From Pantoea sp. SOD02 (GTDB lineage: Bacteria > Pseudomonadota > Gammaproteobacteria > Enterobacterales > Enterobacteriaceae), in the NCBI RefSeq assembly GCF_024707505.1, contig NZ_CP102604.1, positions 2,914,001 to 2,978,000 of the forward strand: 64,000 nucleotides of DNA, given 5' to 3'. Under the pieces are notes generated by a model. The model had not been told where the DNA came from. It saw only the letters and a program-made list of their open reading frames with translations, and searched no databases. The position numbers and the translations under genes were made by a program. Positions 41,488 to 50,765 of this stretch are shown in pieces; position 1 is the stretch's first letter, and every line of letters starts with the position of its first letter.

Positions 41488-41554
41488 GGTCGCCATAAAT
41501 GGCGACCCTACGGGGGAAATAAGTTGGAACGTAGGGTTGCCATTTATGGCAACC
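41488..41554. repeat. REP pair between nudK and napC
   Basis: Left copy GGTCGCCATAAATGGCGACC (41488-41507) followed by CTACGG. Right copy GGTTGCCATTTATGGCAACC (41535-41554) preceded by GTAG. The right copy has a C-to-T change matched by G-to-A on the other arm, so the stem stays perfect. Confidence 0.88.
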
Positions 41555-41557
41555 GGT

Positions 41558-42142
41558 TCAAAAGCCGTTTGGCTGGTCTTTCATATCCGGCAGATGGTGC
41601 GCGATGCCTTTGTGGCAATCGATACAGGTTTTCCCTTCCTCAATCGCTTTGCTGTGCATCTTCGCTGCCACGGTTTTCTGCGCGGTGAAATCCATATAAT
41701 CGAAGTTGTGGCAGTTACGACACTCCTGCGAATTGTTGTTTTTCATCCTGCGCCACTCGTTTTGCGCCAGCTCGATGCGGTGATCCTCAAACTTTTGCGG
41801 CGTATCAATGATGCCGAAAATCTTGGCATACACCTCTTTGCTCGCCTGGATCTTACGCAGCATTTTCGGGCCCCACTCGTGCGGCACGTGACAATCCGGA
41901 CAGGTGGCGCGCACGCCGCTGCGGTTGTTGTAGTGCACCGTCTGCATATATTCCTGATAGACGTTATTGCGCATTTCATGGCAGCCGATACAGAACTGCT
42001 CGCGGTTGGTCATCTCCATCGCGGTGTTGAATCCACCCCAGAAAATAATCCCGCCAGCAAAGCCCAGAATCAGCAAGGTGCCGAGCGCCAGACGACTTGG
42101 ACGTCGCCACCAGCGCCAGATGCGCAGAAGTTTCTCTTTCAT
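41558..42142 (-). CDS. napC: Tetraheme c-type cytochrome NapC
   Basis: Membrane quinol dehydrogenase that passes electrons from menaquinol or ubiquinol to NapAB in the periplasm. About 194 residues: one N-terminal membrane anchor (SRLALGTLLILGFAGGIIFW, about 15-35) and four heme-binding motifs CIGCH, CPDCH, CRNCH and CIDCH. The start at 42142 (or 42145) is chosen because the segment further upstream belongs to napB. GAGGAA lies just before the two ATGs. It is the last gene of napFDABC. Confidence 0.96.
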   Translation of the reverse strand: MKEKLLRIWRWWRRPSRLALGTLLILGFAGGIIFWGGFNTAMEMTNREQFCIGCHEMRNNVYQEYMQTVHYNNRSGVRATCPDCHVPHEWGPKMLRKIQASKEVYAKIFGIIDTPQKFEDHRIELAQNEWRRMKNNNSQECRNCHNFDYMDFTAQKTVAAKMHSKAIEEGKTCIDCHKGIAHHLPDMKDQPNGF

Positions 42143-42149
42143 CATTTCC

Positions 42150-42581
42150 TCACTTACCGAAGCCGTCAGCCGGTTTGAAGGTGTTTTCCACCACCGGTTT
42201 GGCATCGGTTTGCGGTACGTGACACTGCAGGCAGAAGTAGCGGCGCGGCGACACGGTGCTGCTCACCAGACCATCACGATCGGTGAAGTGCGTTGGGCTG
42301 ACGCGCGGCGCGCCGGTGGTGAGATAGCTCTGCGTGCCGTGACACTGCAGGCAACGGTTAACGTTTTTCGTCACCTGGTAGCCATCCACGCTGTGCGGGA
42401 TCACCGGCGGCTGATTCACGTAGTTCAACGGTTGGCGGCTCTGCTCTTTGGGCTGATGAATGGTGCCCTGCTGCGTGGCCGTCACTTCCGGTGACTGATT
42501 AAGATCGACGCCGTTATTGGCGTAAACCGTGCCGCCCAGCATCAGGGCGGCCAAAGTAACGAGTGTGATTAAGGGTTTCAT
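42150..42581 (-). CDS. napB: Diheme cytochrome NapB
   Basis: Small electron-transfer subunit of the periplasmic nitrate reductase. The 143 residues have a Sec signal peptide (cut near VYA, residue 21) and two CLQCH heme sites (about residues 77 and 117). Conserved RPPVIPHSVDGYQ-type segment is visible as NQPPVIPHSVDGYQV. It sits 11 bases after the napA stop and just before napC. Confidence 0.96.
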   Translation of the reverse strand: MKPLITLVTLAALMLGGTVYANNGVDLNQSPEVTATQQGTIHQPKEQSRQPLNYVNQPPVIPHSVDGYQVTKNVNRCLQCHGTQSYLTTGAPRVSPTHFTDRDGLVSSTVSPRRYFCLQCHVPQTDAKPVVENTFKPADGFGK

Positions 42582-42592
42582 TGCATCCTGCC

Positions 42593-45079
42593 TTAAATTT
42601 TAACCAGCTTGACGGCGCATTTTTTGTAATCGGTCTGCTTCGACAGCGGATCGGTGGCGTCCAGCGTGACGTTGTTGGCCAGCACGCCCGCATCAAAGAA
42701 CGGCATAAATACCAGACCTTTTGGCGGCTGATTGCGACCGCGCGTTTCCACGGTGGCAAGGGTTTCACCACGACGCGACACCACGCGAACTTTCTCGCCG
42801 CGACGGAAATTGCGCTCTTTAGCATCCAGCGGATGTATATAGAGTAGCGCCTGCGGCACCGCGCGGTGCAGTTCCGGCACGCGACGCGTCATGGTGCCGG
42901 TATGCCAGTGTTCCAGCACGCGACCGGTACAGAACCACAGGTCGTACTCTTCATCCGGCGATTCCGCTGGCGCTTCGTATGGCAGCGCGAAAATGGTGGC
43001 TTTGCCATCCGGCTTGCCGTAGAAACGCACGCCTTCACCGGCTTTGACGTAGCTGTCGTAACCTTCGCGATAGCGCCAGCGCGTTTCTTTGCCATCGACA
43101 ACCGGCCAGCGCAAGCCGCGCGCCTGATGGTAAACATCGAACGGCGCGAGATCGTGGCCGTGACCGCGACCAAAGCTGGCGTACTCTTCGAACAAGCCTT
43201 TTTGGATGTAGAAGCCAAACTCGCGCGCTTCATCATTCAACTGGTCATCTGCCACTTCACTCAGCGGGAACTGGTTGACCTGGCCGTTGGCGTACAGCAC
43301 ATCAAACAGCGTTTTGTCACGCAGCTCAGGATTCTGCGCCAGCAGCGCTTCTGGCCACACTTCAGCCACTTTGAAACGTTTGGAGAAGTTCACCAGCTGC
43401 CAAAGATCGGATTTCGCGTCGCCCGGCGCTTTGACCTGCTGATGCCAGAACTGGGTGCGACGTTCGGCGTTGCCGTAAGCGCCCTCTTTCTCCACCCACA
43501 TCGCGGTAGGCAGAATCAGGTCAGCCGACAAGGCGCTGACGGTGGGATAGGGATCGGAAACCACGATGAAGTTGCGCTCATCGCGCCAGCCCGGCATACG
43601 CTCCTGCGTCAGGTTCGGACCGGCCTGCATATTGTTGTTACACATCACCCAATAAGCGTTGAGCTTGCCATCTTTTAGCGCGCGATCCTGCGCCACAGCG
43701 TGCAAACCAATTTTGGCTGGCACCGTGCCCTGCGGCAGCTTCCACAGCTTCTCGGCGGTGGCGCGGTGTTTATCATTGTTGACCACCATATCCGCCGGTA
43801 AACGGTGGGCGAATGTACCAACTTCACGCGCCGTGCCGCACGCCGACGGCTGGCCGGTGAGTGAGAACGGACCGGTGCCCGGACGCGAGATTTTGCCGGT
43901 CAACAAGTGCAGGTTGTAGCACAGGTTATTGGCCCACACGCCGCGCGTATGCTGGTTGAAGCCCATGGTCCAGTACGACACCACGTTCACTTTCGGGTCG
44001 GCATACAGTTCGGCCAGCGCGATCAACTGATCTTTCTCCACGCCGCTCATTGCGCTGGTTTTTTCCACCGTGTACTCGGAAACAAACTTCGCAAACTCGT
44101 CGAAGCTCATTGGCGTGGATTCGCCGCTGTCCGGGTTCTTCGCCGCAGCCTGACGCGGATCGGTTGGACGCAAACCGTAACCGATGTCAGTCACGCCTTT
44201 GCGCAGCGTCACGTGGTTCTGCAGGAAGGTTTTATCGACATTATTGTTCTGAATAATGTAGTTGGCGATGAAGTTGAGGATCACCAAATCGCTCTGCGGC
44301 GTGAACACTATCGCGTTATCGGCCAGCTCGAAGCTGCGATGACGATAGGTTGAAAGCACCGCCACTTTGACGTTGTCATTACTGAGACGACGCGCGGTGA
44401 TACGTGACCAGAGAATCGGGTGCATCTCCGCCATGTTCGAGCCCCACAGCACAAAGGCGTCGGCCTGCTCGATGTCGTCGTAGCAGCCCATCGGTTCATC
44501 CATGCCGAAGGTGCGCATAAAGCCGACCACCGCTGAAGCCATGCAGTGACGCGCATTAGGATCGAGATTGTTGGTGCGGAAACCGGCTTTCATCAGCTTG
44601 GAGGCCGCGTAACCTTCCCATACCGTCCACTGACCGGAACCGAACATGCCGACCGAATCCGGGCCGTTGGCTTTCAGCGCCGCTTTGAACTTCTCTTCCA
44701 TGATGTCGAAGGCTTGATCCCAACTGACCGGCGTGAACTCGCCCTCTTTGGCATATTTGCCGTCGGTCATGCGCAGCAGCGGCTGGGTCAGACGATCTTT
44801 TCCATACATGATCTTCGGCAGGAAATAGCCTTTGATACAGTTCAGACCGCGGTTCACTTCTGCCTGCGGATCGCCCTGCGAAGCCACTACGTGGCCATCC
44901 TGGGTGCCGACCAACACGCCACAGCCGGTGCCGCAGAATCGGCACGGCGCTTTTTCCCAGCGAATCGGCGCAGCCAGCGAGGTCGCGGCTTTGGTCACGG
45001 TAGGAATGGTGAGTCCTACAGCCGTGGCAGCAGCCGCCGCCGCATTGGCCTTCATAAAATCACGACGACTTATACTCAT
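42593..45079 (-). CDS. napA: Periplasmic nitrate reductase catalytic subunit NapA
   Basis: Reduces nitrate to nitrite in the periplasm, with a bis-MGD molybdenum cofactor and one [4Fe-4S] cluster. The 828 residues equal the E. coli protein. A Tat signal [19 protein letters not shown] (4-22) leads. The cluster ligands follow in [13 protein letters not shown] ... LNCIKG (about 47-83), and the Mo ligand Cys is in [10 protein letters not shown] (about 181). Translation is coupled to napD by ATGA overlap. NapD is the chaperone for its signal peptide. Confidence 0.98.
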   Translation of the reverse strand: MSISRRDFMKANAAAAAATAVGLTIPTVTKAATSLAAPIRWEKAPCRFCGTGCGVLVGTQDGHVVASQGDPQAEVNRGLNCIKGYFLPKIMYGKDRLTQPLLRMTDGKYAKEGEFTPVSWDQAFDIMEEKFKAALKANGPDSVGMFGSGQWTVWEGYAASKLMKAGFRTNNLDPNARHCMASAVVGFMRTFGMDEPMGCYDDIEQADAFVLWGSNMAEMHPILWSRITARRLSNDNVKVAVLSTYRHRSFELADNAIVFTPQSDLVILNFIANYIIQNNNVDKTFLQNHVTLRKGVTDIGYGLRPTDPRQAAAKNPDSGESTPMSFDEFAKFVSEYTVEKTSAMSGVEKDQLIALAELYADPKVNVVSYWTMGFNQHTRGVWANNLCYNLHLLTGKISRPGTGPFSLTGQPSACGTAREVGTFAHRLPADMVVNNDKHRATAEKLWKLPQGTVPAKIGLHAVAQDRALKDGKLNAYWVMCNNNMQAGPNLTQERMPGWRDERNFIVVSDPYPTVSALSADLILPTAMWVEKEGAYGNAERRTQFWHQQVKAPGDAKSDLWQLVNFSKRFKVAEVWPEALLAQNPELRDKTLFDVLYANGQVNQFPLSEVADDQLNDEAREFGFYIQKGLFEEYASFGRGHGHDLAPFDVYHQARGLRWPVVDGKETRWRYREGYDSYVKAGEGVRFYGKPDGKATIFALPYEAPAESPDEEYDLWFCTGRVLEHWHTGTMTRRVPELHRAVPQALLYIHPLDAKERNFRRGEKVRVVSRRGETLATVETRGRNQPPKGLVFMPFFDAGVLANNVTLDATDPLSKQTDYKKCAVKLVKI

Positions 45080-45354
45080 GATGCTTCCTTACAAGGTTCT
45101 TCAATTTCGTCTTGCTGGTGATAAACCAGCGATACCGCCAACACGCCAGCGATGTTGCGACTCTCTTCAATATTGCGCAGCAGCGCGGCGCTATCTGCCG
45201 CACCCAGCGTCACCGCCAGCGTGCCGCGTGCGGCGTCTTCGGCAGCGATATCGCAATCGTCAAAGGCCAGCAGCGCACTTTTCACGGCGGGAATCGACGC
45301 CGGGCGCGCCTGAATCACCAGGCCGCAGACGTGCCAACTGTGTTCATGGTTCAT
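45076..45354 (-). CDS. napD: NapA signal-peptide chaperone NapD
   Basis: A 92-residue cytoplasmic protein that binds the NapA Tat signal during cofactor insertion. [21 protein letters not shown] and the ferredoxin-like fold pattern match the family. It overlaps napF by 11 bases and napA by four. Confidence 0.93.
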   Translation of the reverse strand: MNHEHSWHVCGLVIQARPASIPAVKSALLAFDDCDIAAEDAARGTLAVTLGAADSAALLRNIEESRNIAGVLAVSLVYHQQDEIEEPCKEAS

Positions 45355-45814
45355 GATGTAATCCTGTGGCTGAGACCGGACAAGGCGCGATGCAGGCGCC
45401 GCAACCGGTGCAATGCTGCGGAAGGGTTTCAGGCTGTGCGATGCCGTTTGGCATCAAATGGAAACGGATGGCTTGCTGTTCGCAACTCTCCTGACAACTG
45501 CGGCAATTTACGCCAAGAAAGGTGATGCAGCGGTTGTCGATGCGAATGCGTTGCGGAAACGGTTCGGTTTCACGCGCGTGGAACAGCGGCTGCGGGCAAG
45601 CGTCTACGCAGGCAGCGCAAAACGTGCATTCGCCCTGCAGAAAATCGAGGTGCGGTACTTCACCGGCAGCCAGGCGGATGATGTGGGTTTCGCAGGCCGC
45701 CACGCATTTGCCGCAGCCATCACAACCGTTCTCTCCCCGCCACCACGGCAAAGCGATGCCGTTAGCAGACGCTACGCGCTGCCCGGTAAAGAGTTCACGT
45801 CGCGACAGCGCCAT
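45344..45814 (-). CDS. napF: Iron-sulfur protein NapF
   Basis: A 156-residue cytoplasmic ferredoxin-like protein thought to help NapA maturation. It carries four Cys clusters: CDGCGKCVAACE, CTFCAACVDACP, CRSCQESCE and CTGCGACIAPCP. The N-terminus MALSRRELFTG resembles a Tat motif but the protein is usually kept in the cytoplasm. First gene of napFDABC. Genes napG and napH, which often provide a ubiquinol route, are absent. Confidence 0.94.
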   Translation of the reverse strand: MALSRRELFTGQRVASANGIALPWWRGENGCDGCGKCVAACETHIIRLAAGEVPHLDFLQGECTFCAACVDACPQPLFHARETEPFPQRIRIDNRCITFLGVNCRSCQESCEQQAIRFHLMPNGIAQPETLPQHCTGCGACIAPCPVSATGLHHEP

Positions 45815-45881
45815 CGGTTCACCTTAAACGGGGGAAAGAGAGATGGTGCGTAAAATAACCTGACGCTAATGAGGGCTATAT

Positions 45882-45896
45882 CACCCCAAAGGGGTA
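45882..45896. promoter_or_regulatory. Candidate NarP/NarL-type site upstream of napF
   Basis: TACCCCTTTGGGGTG read on the - strand has an inverted repeat ACCCC-N3-GGGGT like the heptamers bound by NarP/NarL, although the spacing is one base short of the usual 7-2-7. It lies about 70 bases before the napF start. A TTGAT half-site lies further upstream, but I see no complete FNR box. Confidence 0.45.
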
Positions 45897-45931
45897 AATC
45901 CCGACGTGGGATCAAGTGAAGGGGAATTGAA

Positions 45932-45960
45932 ATAAAAACGGGGGCCAAAAGGCCCCCGCA
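45932..45960 (-). terminator. Terminator of ansP
   Basis: On the - strand GCGGGGGCC, loop TTTT, GGCCCCCG then TTTTTATTTC. Strong GC stem with T run, 18 bases after the ansP stop; it separates ansP from nap. Confidence 0.9.
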
Positions 45961-45977
45961 GATGAGAATCGCTGTGA

Positions 45978-47468
45978 TTAGCGCGGTGAATCTTCCGCCA
46001 GCGTATCGTGATTCTCAGCATGATGTTCATGCTCTTTCTGCGCTTCAGCATGCACGCGTTTGCGCACGCCAAACCAGCCCAGCACCAGAATCACGGCAAT
46101 TAACGGAATTGAGGCTATGGTGTAGGTGCCGTTTGGATAGTCAAACGCCATCAACACCAGCACGCTCGCCAGGAATAGCAGCGTCAACCATGAAGTAAAC
46201 GGCGCCCACGGCAGTTTGAAGCTGACATCGTCTGCCTTGCCTTCTTTAATCGCTTTGCGCAGACGCATCTGACACACCACGATAAAGCCCCACGACGAAA
46301 TGATGCCGAGCGAAGCAAAGTTCAGAACGATTTCAAATACCTGAGAAGGCACGTAGTAGTTGAGTACCACACCAAATATGTATACACCGATGGTCACTAA
46401 AATACCGGCATACGGCACCTGCTGTTTGCTCATCTTCGACATGAACTGCGGTGCAGAACCGCCCATCGACATCGAACGCAGGATACGACCGGTAGAATAA
46501 AGCCCCGAGTTGAGGCTCGACAGCGCGGCGCTCAGCACCACGATGTTCATCACGCTACCGATGTAAGGCACGCCAAGTTTAGAGAAGAAGGTCACGAACG
46601 GGCTTTGTCCCGCCTGATAGGCGTTCCACGGCAGCAGCAGCACCAGCAACACTACCGAACCGACGTAGAACAGGCCGATACGCCAGATCACGCTGTTGAT
46701 GGCTTTAGGCAGCATGGTTTTGGGATCTTTACACTCGCCTGCCGCCGTACCAACCAGCTCAATCGAGGCGAAGGCGAACACTACGCCCTGCACCAACACC
46801 AGCGCTGGCAGCAAACCGTGCGGGAAGAAGCCGCCGTTATCGGTGATCAAGTGGAATCCTGTGGTGTTGCCGTCGAGCGGCTTACCGCTGCCCAGGAATA
46901 TCGTTCCCACAATCAGGAACGCCACAATCGCCAGCACTTTGACCAGCGCGAACCAGAACTCCATCTCGGCGAACCACTTCACGCCGATCATGTTCATGGT
47001 GCCGACAATCGCCAGTGCGCCCAGCGCAAACACCCACTGCGGCACATCGCCAAACGCGCCCCAATAGTGCATGTAAAGCGCGACGGCGGTGATATCGACG
47101 ATACCGGTCATCGCCCAGTTAACGAAGTACATCCAGCCCGCAACGTAAGACGCTTTTTCCCCAAGGAATTCACGTGCATAAGAAACAAAGCTGCCGCTGG
47201 AAGGACGGTGTAATACCAGTTCGCCCAACGCACGGAGGATAAAGAAGGAGAAGATACCGCACACCAGATAAACCAGCGCCAGTGCAGGACCGGCCATTTG
47301 CAGGCGCGCGCCAGCACCGAGGAACAGACCGGTACCGATTGCACCGCCGATGGCGATCATTTGTACCTGACGATTACCCATTGCTTTGTGGTAACCGCTG
47401 TCATGCGAGTTGAGCCAGCGTCTTTTCGCAGCGCGTTGTTCGGCTGCGGTTTTTTTAGTTGATTTCAT
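45978..47468 (-). CDS. ansP: L-asparagine permease AnsP
   Basis: Amino-acid:proton symporter of the APC family in the inner membrane. The 496 residues have 12 predicted helices. MGNRQVQMIAIGGAIGTGLFLGAGARLQ and LHRPSSGSFVSYAREF (cores given) are almost those of E. coli AnsP, and the long run of conserved residues makes AnsP more likely than CycA or GabP. The ATG at 47468 is chosen: AGGA is six bases before it and the N-terminus then matches. The long C-terminal His/Glu-rich tail (HAEAQKEHEHHAEN) is notable. Confidence 0.92.
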   Translation of the reverse strand: MKSTKKTAAEQRAAKRRWLNSHDSGYHKAMGNRQVQMIAIGGAIGTGLFLGAGARLQMAGPALALVYLVCGIFSFFILRALGELVLHRPSSGSFVSYAREFLGEKASYVAGWMYFVNWAMTGIVDITAVALYMHYWGAFGDVPQWVFALGALAIVGTMNMIGVKWFAEMEFWFALVKVLAIVAFLIVGTIFLGSGKPLDGNTTGFHLITDNGGFFPHGLLPALVLVQGVVFAFASIELVGTAAGECKDPKTMLPKAINSVIWRIGLFYVGSVVLLVLLLPWNAYQAGQSPFVTFFSKLGVPYIGSVMNIVVLSAALSSLNSGLYSTGRILRSMSMGGSAPQFMSKMSKQQVPYAGILVTIGVYIFGVVLNYYVPSQVFEIVLNFASLGIISSWGFIVVCQMRLRKAIKEGKADDVSFKLPWAPFTSWLTLLFLASVLVLMAFDYPNGTYTIASIPLIAVILVLGWFGVRKRVHAEAQKEHEHHAENHDTLAEDSPR

Positions 47469-47682
47469 AGCTATCCTGTTTGTCCTGACCATCAATCACC
47501 GCTGAACCAAACGATTGCGTATGGCGGTGCGAAATGGGGTAAAAACCCGGTGTCACGCGGCGGAACGATGTCGCGTGGCGGGGTGGGAATTTACGGCGAT
47601 GAATCCTACCCGTTCTGCAAGAACGAAGCAAAAAATACCGCCAGGCTGCACAAGATGAATTGTAATAATCCGTCGCGGTGCA

Positions 47683-47713
47683 CAAAAAAACCGGTCAGAG
47701 GGCTGACCGGTAA
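47683..47713 (-). terminator. Terminator of the BhsA-like gene
   Basis: On the - strand ACCGGTCAG, loop, CTGACCGGT, then TTTTTTT. It lies about 50 bases after the small gene and before the ansP promoter region. The rest of 47469-47763 shows no gene. Confidence 0.88.
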
Positions 47714-47763
47714 AGGGATGGCTACAGGGATAACTACTACTACAGGGATACTACTGGAGGGAA

Positions 47764-48036
47764 TTAACGATAAATCTCTGCGGTGCCGCTCCACAGGCTG
47801 GAATCGCCTGGAGTTTGTACACCAATAACGCGATAGCCGCTGGCGCCTTCCTCCTGCGCTTTTTGCGACAGATGGCGCGTTGCATCATCCAGCGTACCGC
47901 GTACGCCGCTGATGGAAACGGTGCCCGCGCTTTGCAGGTTTTGCGCTTGTGTAGCGCTTACGGGCTGGGCTGCCAGCGTCGAGAAACTTGCGGTGGCAAG
48001 CAGTGCAGCAGTCAGAACGGCATAACGTCTCTTCAT
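47764..48036 (-). CDS. YdgH/BhsA/McbA-like envelope protein (DUF1471)
   Basis: A 90-residue exported protein. The signal peptide is cut near TLAA (residue 23). The mature domain (VGTVSISGVRG-type, here AGTVSISGVRGTLDD, and ASGYRVIGVQTPG...SGTAEIYR) is the DUF1471 fold found in BhsA, McbA and YdgH, small periplasmic proteins linked to stress and biofilm. The ATG at 48036 is chosen because AGGAGC precedes it and a signal peptide begins there. It is a single-gene unit, divergent from narQ. Confidence 0.85.
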   Translation of the reverse strand: MKRRYAVLTAALLATASFSTLAAQPVSATQAQNLQSAGTVSISGVRGTLDDATRHLSQKAQEEGASGYRVIGVQTPGDSSLWSGTAEIYR

Positions 48037-48272
48037 GTGATGCTCCTGTTGTCTTCCGTTAAGGGTTACAAGACTCATTATCACGCAGGGAATGAAAACC
48101 AGGTTGAGCAAGCGGTAAAGCCGTTTAATATTTCGCCAGCTAAGCGCGGGTTATTTAGGGAAAGGTAAAGAGAAAGGGTTTTATCTGTTAAAAGTAACCT
48201 GATGTGACGAGATCGAACTCGCCGTTACCGCACGGCTGCCCTATAATCCACGCTCTTACAAGGGTTATTACT

Positions 48273-49961
48273 GTGATTGTGAAACGTCCCGTTACTCGAA
48301 CCATTGCCCGCGCACTCAGCGTGATTGTGCTGCTGTCGCTATTGACCACCGGGCTGGCGCTGATGACGCTCTCCAGCAGCCTGCGCGATGCCGAAGCGGT
48401 GAATGTCGCCGGATCGCTGCGTATGCAGATTTACCGCCTGGCGTGGGACAGCACGCGCGATCCGCAGCAGCTGGAACATCACATTCAACTCTACCGGCAA
48501 ACGCTGGAATCCCCGGCACTTCAACATCTGGAGCGCGCGTGGGTGCCGCTTGAAGTGAGTAGCCGCTATCGCTATCTGCGCGACAGCTGGCCGATGTTGC
48601 AGGAGACATTGCAGCCCGAGCGGGCACAAATCTACCAGCAACGTGTCGCAGGCTACGTCAGCGAAATCGACCGCTTCGTGCTGGCATTGCAGCATTACGC
48701 TGAACTGAAAATGCATCTGGTGGCCGCCAGCAGCCTGTTTGGTTTTCTGGCGATTGTGGCGCTGGCGCTGTGGACGATTCGCTTTATCCGCCGCAACGTA
48801 GTGCGGCCGCTTAACGCGCTGGTGACCGCCAGCCAATATGTTGAGCAGGCGAATTTCGCTTTTCCGCCGCTGCCGGTGCAACAACCCAATGAACTGGGCG
48901 TGCTAGCGCAGGCCTTCACCACCATGGCGGAACGGCTGCATTCGCACTATCGCCTGCTGGAGTGCGCGGTGCGGGATAAAACCGAAGATCTCACGCAAGC
49001 CAATCGCACGCTTTCTCTGCTGTATGAAAGCTCACAAATTCTCACCAGCAGCCCACCCAATCCCGAACTGTTTCAGGGATTGCTGCGTCTGGTGCAGCGG
49101 CGTGAAGCATTAACGGTGCTGCAAATTGCCAGCGAGGGGATTGAGTTTCAGGCCGGCGTGGCGGCGGATGATTTAAGCTGGCAGCGATTACCGTTAATGC
49201 AGGAAGAGCAGCGGCTGGGTGAGCTGTGCTGGCAAACCCGCCGCGCACCGCCCGCTGACGAACTGATGCAGAGCCTGGCGAACATGCTGGCGCGCGCGCT
49301 GTGGATCTGGCAGACGCAAAAACAGTATCAGCAGATGCTATTAATAGAAGAGCGCGCCACCATTGCGCGCGAACTTCACGATTCGCTGGCGCAGTCGCTC
49401 TCTTTCCTGCGCATCCAGCTGGCGCTTCTGCGGCGTAATGTCGATGAGTCGCAACCGCAGGCGCTGGCGATTATCGCTGACTTTGATCGCGCGCTGGCCG
49501 AAGCCTATCAGCAATTGCGCGAACTGCTGACCACTTTCCGCCTGACCATCGAACAGGCTGATTTGGTGCAGGCGATGCAGGCGATGATTGCGCCGCTGCA
49601 GGAGCAATCGCAGGCGGCCATCGACTTCGATTATCAGCCCGGCTTGCAAATGCTGGATGCCCAGCAGCAAGTGCATGTGCTGCAGATTGCGCGCGAAGCG
49701 CTGCTCAACGCGATTCGCCATGCGCAGGCGCAGAATATTCAGATTCATTATCAGCGTGTCGCTGAAGAGGACCACCTGCTGACGATTGAAGACGATGGCT
49801 GCGGTATTAGCAGCCTTGAAGAGCCGCCGGGACATTATGGATTAACGATTATGGCGGAGCGTGCCGCGCGCTTATCCGGCACGCTGATGATTACCCCGCA
49901 GGAGCAAGGTACGCGCGTTACGCTGCGTTTTCCGCCGCGCCCGGCGCATCGGTTGAGTTAA
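48273..49961 (+). CDS. narQ: Nitrate/nitrite sensor histidine kinase NarQ
   Basis: Membrane sensor that phosphorylates NarP (and NarL) in response to nitrate or nitrite. The 562 residues start MIVKRPV at a GTG, as in the family; AGGG lies eight bases upstream and TATAAT at 48242-48247. Two membrane helices (about 14-35 and 148-170) flank a periplasmic domain with the P-box DAEAVNVAGSLRMQIYRL (about 43-60). A HAMP domain and a GAF-like segment follow. The HPK7-type core has RATIARELHDSLAQSLS (active His), and the ATPase has DDGCGI and GHYGLTIM. narP follows at once, unlike E. coli, where narP is far away. Confidence 0.95.
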   Translation: MIVKRPVTRTIARALSVIVLLSLLTTGLALMTLSSSLRDAEAVNVAGSLRMQIYRLAWDSTRDPQQLEHHIQLYRQTLESPALQHLERAWVPLEVSSRYRYLRDSWPMLQETLQPERAQIYQQRVAGYVSEIDRFVLALQHYAELKMHLVAASSLFGFLAIVALALWTIRFIRRNVVRPLNALVTASQYVEQANFAFPPLPVQQPNELGVLAQAFTTMAERLHSHYRLLECAVRDKTEDLTQANRTLSLLYESSQILTSSPPNPELFQGLLRLVQRREALTVLQIASEGIEFQAGVAADDLSWQRLPLMQEEQRLGELCWQTRRAPPADELMQSLANMLARALWIWQTQKQYQQMLLIEERATIARELHDSLAQSLSFLRIQLALLRRNVDESQPQALAIIADFDRALAEAYQQLRELLTTFRLTIEQADLVQAMQAMIAPLQEQSQAAIDFDYQPGLQMLDAQQQVHVLQIAREALLNAIRHAQAQNIQIHYQRVAEEDHLLTIEDDGCGISSLEEPPGHYGLTIMAERAARLSGTLMITPQEQGTRVTLRFPPRPAHRLS

Positions 49962-49973
49962 CAATGAGCATGA

Positions 49974-50058
49974 GGTCGCCATGAATGGCGACCCTACGGT
50001 GGTTTGGTAGGGTGCGCATTCATGCGCACCTGGAACCAGGTCGCCATGAATGGCGACC
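49974..50058. repeat. Three REP palindromes between narQ and narP
   Basis: Copies at 49974-49993 (GGTCGCCATGAATGGCGACC), 50011-50030 (GGTGCGCATTCATGCGCACC, preceded by GTAG) and 50039-50058 (identical to the first). The middle copy has two bases exchanged in each arm and still pairs perfectly. They fill most of the 123-base spacer between the sensor and the regulator. Confidence 0.88.
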
Positions 50059-50084
50059 CTACAAAATTAAAGACTGGAGAGATT

Positions 50085-50717
50085 ATGGCCAACCCTTCCC
50101 TGACAATTATGATCGTTGACGATCATCCGCTGATGCGCCGTGGTATTCGCCAGCTGCTGGCGCTGGAGCCTCGGCTGGAAGTGGTGGCCGAAGCCAATAA
50201 CGGCACTGAAGCACTGGCCGAAGCGCGCCGTTTGTCACCGGATGTCATCCTGCTCGATCTCAACATGAAAGGTATGTCCGGGCTGGATACGTTAAAAGCG
50301 CTGCGCAATGAAGGCATCGCCGCGCGCATTTTGGTGCTGACGGTTTCCGATGCACGCAATGATATCTACGCGATGGTGGATGCCGGTGCCGACGGCTATC
50401 TGCTGAAAGACAGCGAACCTGAACTGCTGCTGGCGCAGGTGATGCGCGGTGCGAAGGGTGAAAACGTATTTAGCGATGCGGTGGCCGATTATCTTGCGAC
50501 GCGTCAGCCAACGTCGAATCCGTTCAAACAGCTGACGGAACGCGAGCTGGATGTGCTGCAGGAAGTGGCGCGCGGATTATCAAATAAGGAGATCGCCGCC
50601 ACCTTGCACATCTCCGAAGAGACGGTAAAAGTGCACATTCGCAACCTGCTGCGCAAGCTGGATGTCCGTTCGCGCGTTGCCGCGACGGTGCTGTGGCTGG
50701 AGAGCCTACATGTGTAA
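50085..50717 (+). CDS. narP: Nitrate/nitrite response regulator NarP
   Basis: A 210-residue NarL/FixJ-type regulator. The receiver has MIVDDHPLMRRGIRQLL and the phosphoacceptor Asp in VILLDLNMKGMSGLDTLKALR (core LLDLNMKGMSG, about residue 60); the LuxR-type HTH (about 145-205) has LTERELDVLQEVARGLSNKEIA and VKVHIRNLLRKL. It is nearer to NarP than NarL (no long linker). The ATG at 50085 follows GGAGAG; longer in-frame forms would run through the REP elements. Its likely targets include the nap operon 4 kb away. Confidence 0.95.
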   Translation: MANPSLTIMIVDDHPLMRRGIRQLLALEPRLEVVAEANNGTEALAEARRLSPDVILLDLNMKGMSGLDTLKALRNEGIAARILVLTVSDARNDIYAMVDAGADGYLLKDSEPELLLAQVMRGAKGENVFSDAVADYLATRQPTSNPFKQLTERELDVLQEVARGLSNKEIAATLHISEETVKVHIRNLLRKLDVRSRVAATVLWLESLHV

Positions 50718-50747
50718 TCGCGCACATAAAATCGTCACTACATTCAC

Positions 50748-50765
50748 ACTTTCTCCATAATTTAC
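50748..50765 (+). promoter_or_regulatory. BaeR-box-like site upstream of acrD
   Basis: ACTTTCTCCATAATTTAC matches the published BaeR consensus TTTTTCTCCATDATTGGC in 14 of 18 positions. It lies 147 bases before acrD, a gene of the E. coli BaeSR regulon. Confidence 0.5.

Noticed and set aside
41558..45814. Degraded napG/napH pseudogenes inside the nap operon
   Set aside because: The junctions are only 4-11 bases long or overlapping; there is no room for remnants.
45815..45931. FNR box before napF
   Set aside because: Only a TTGAT half-site is visible; no second half at the required distance.
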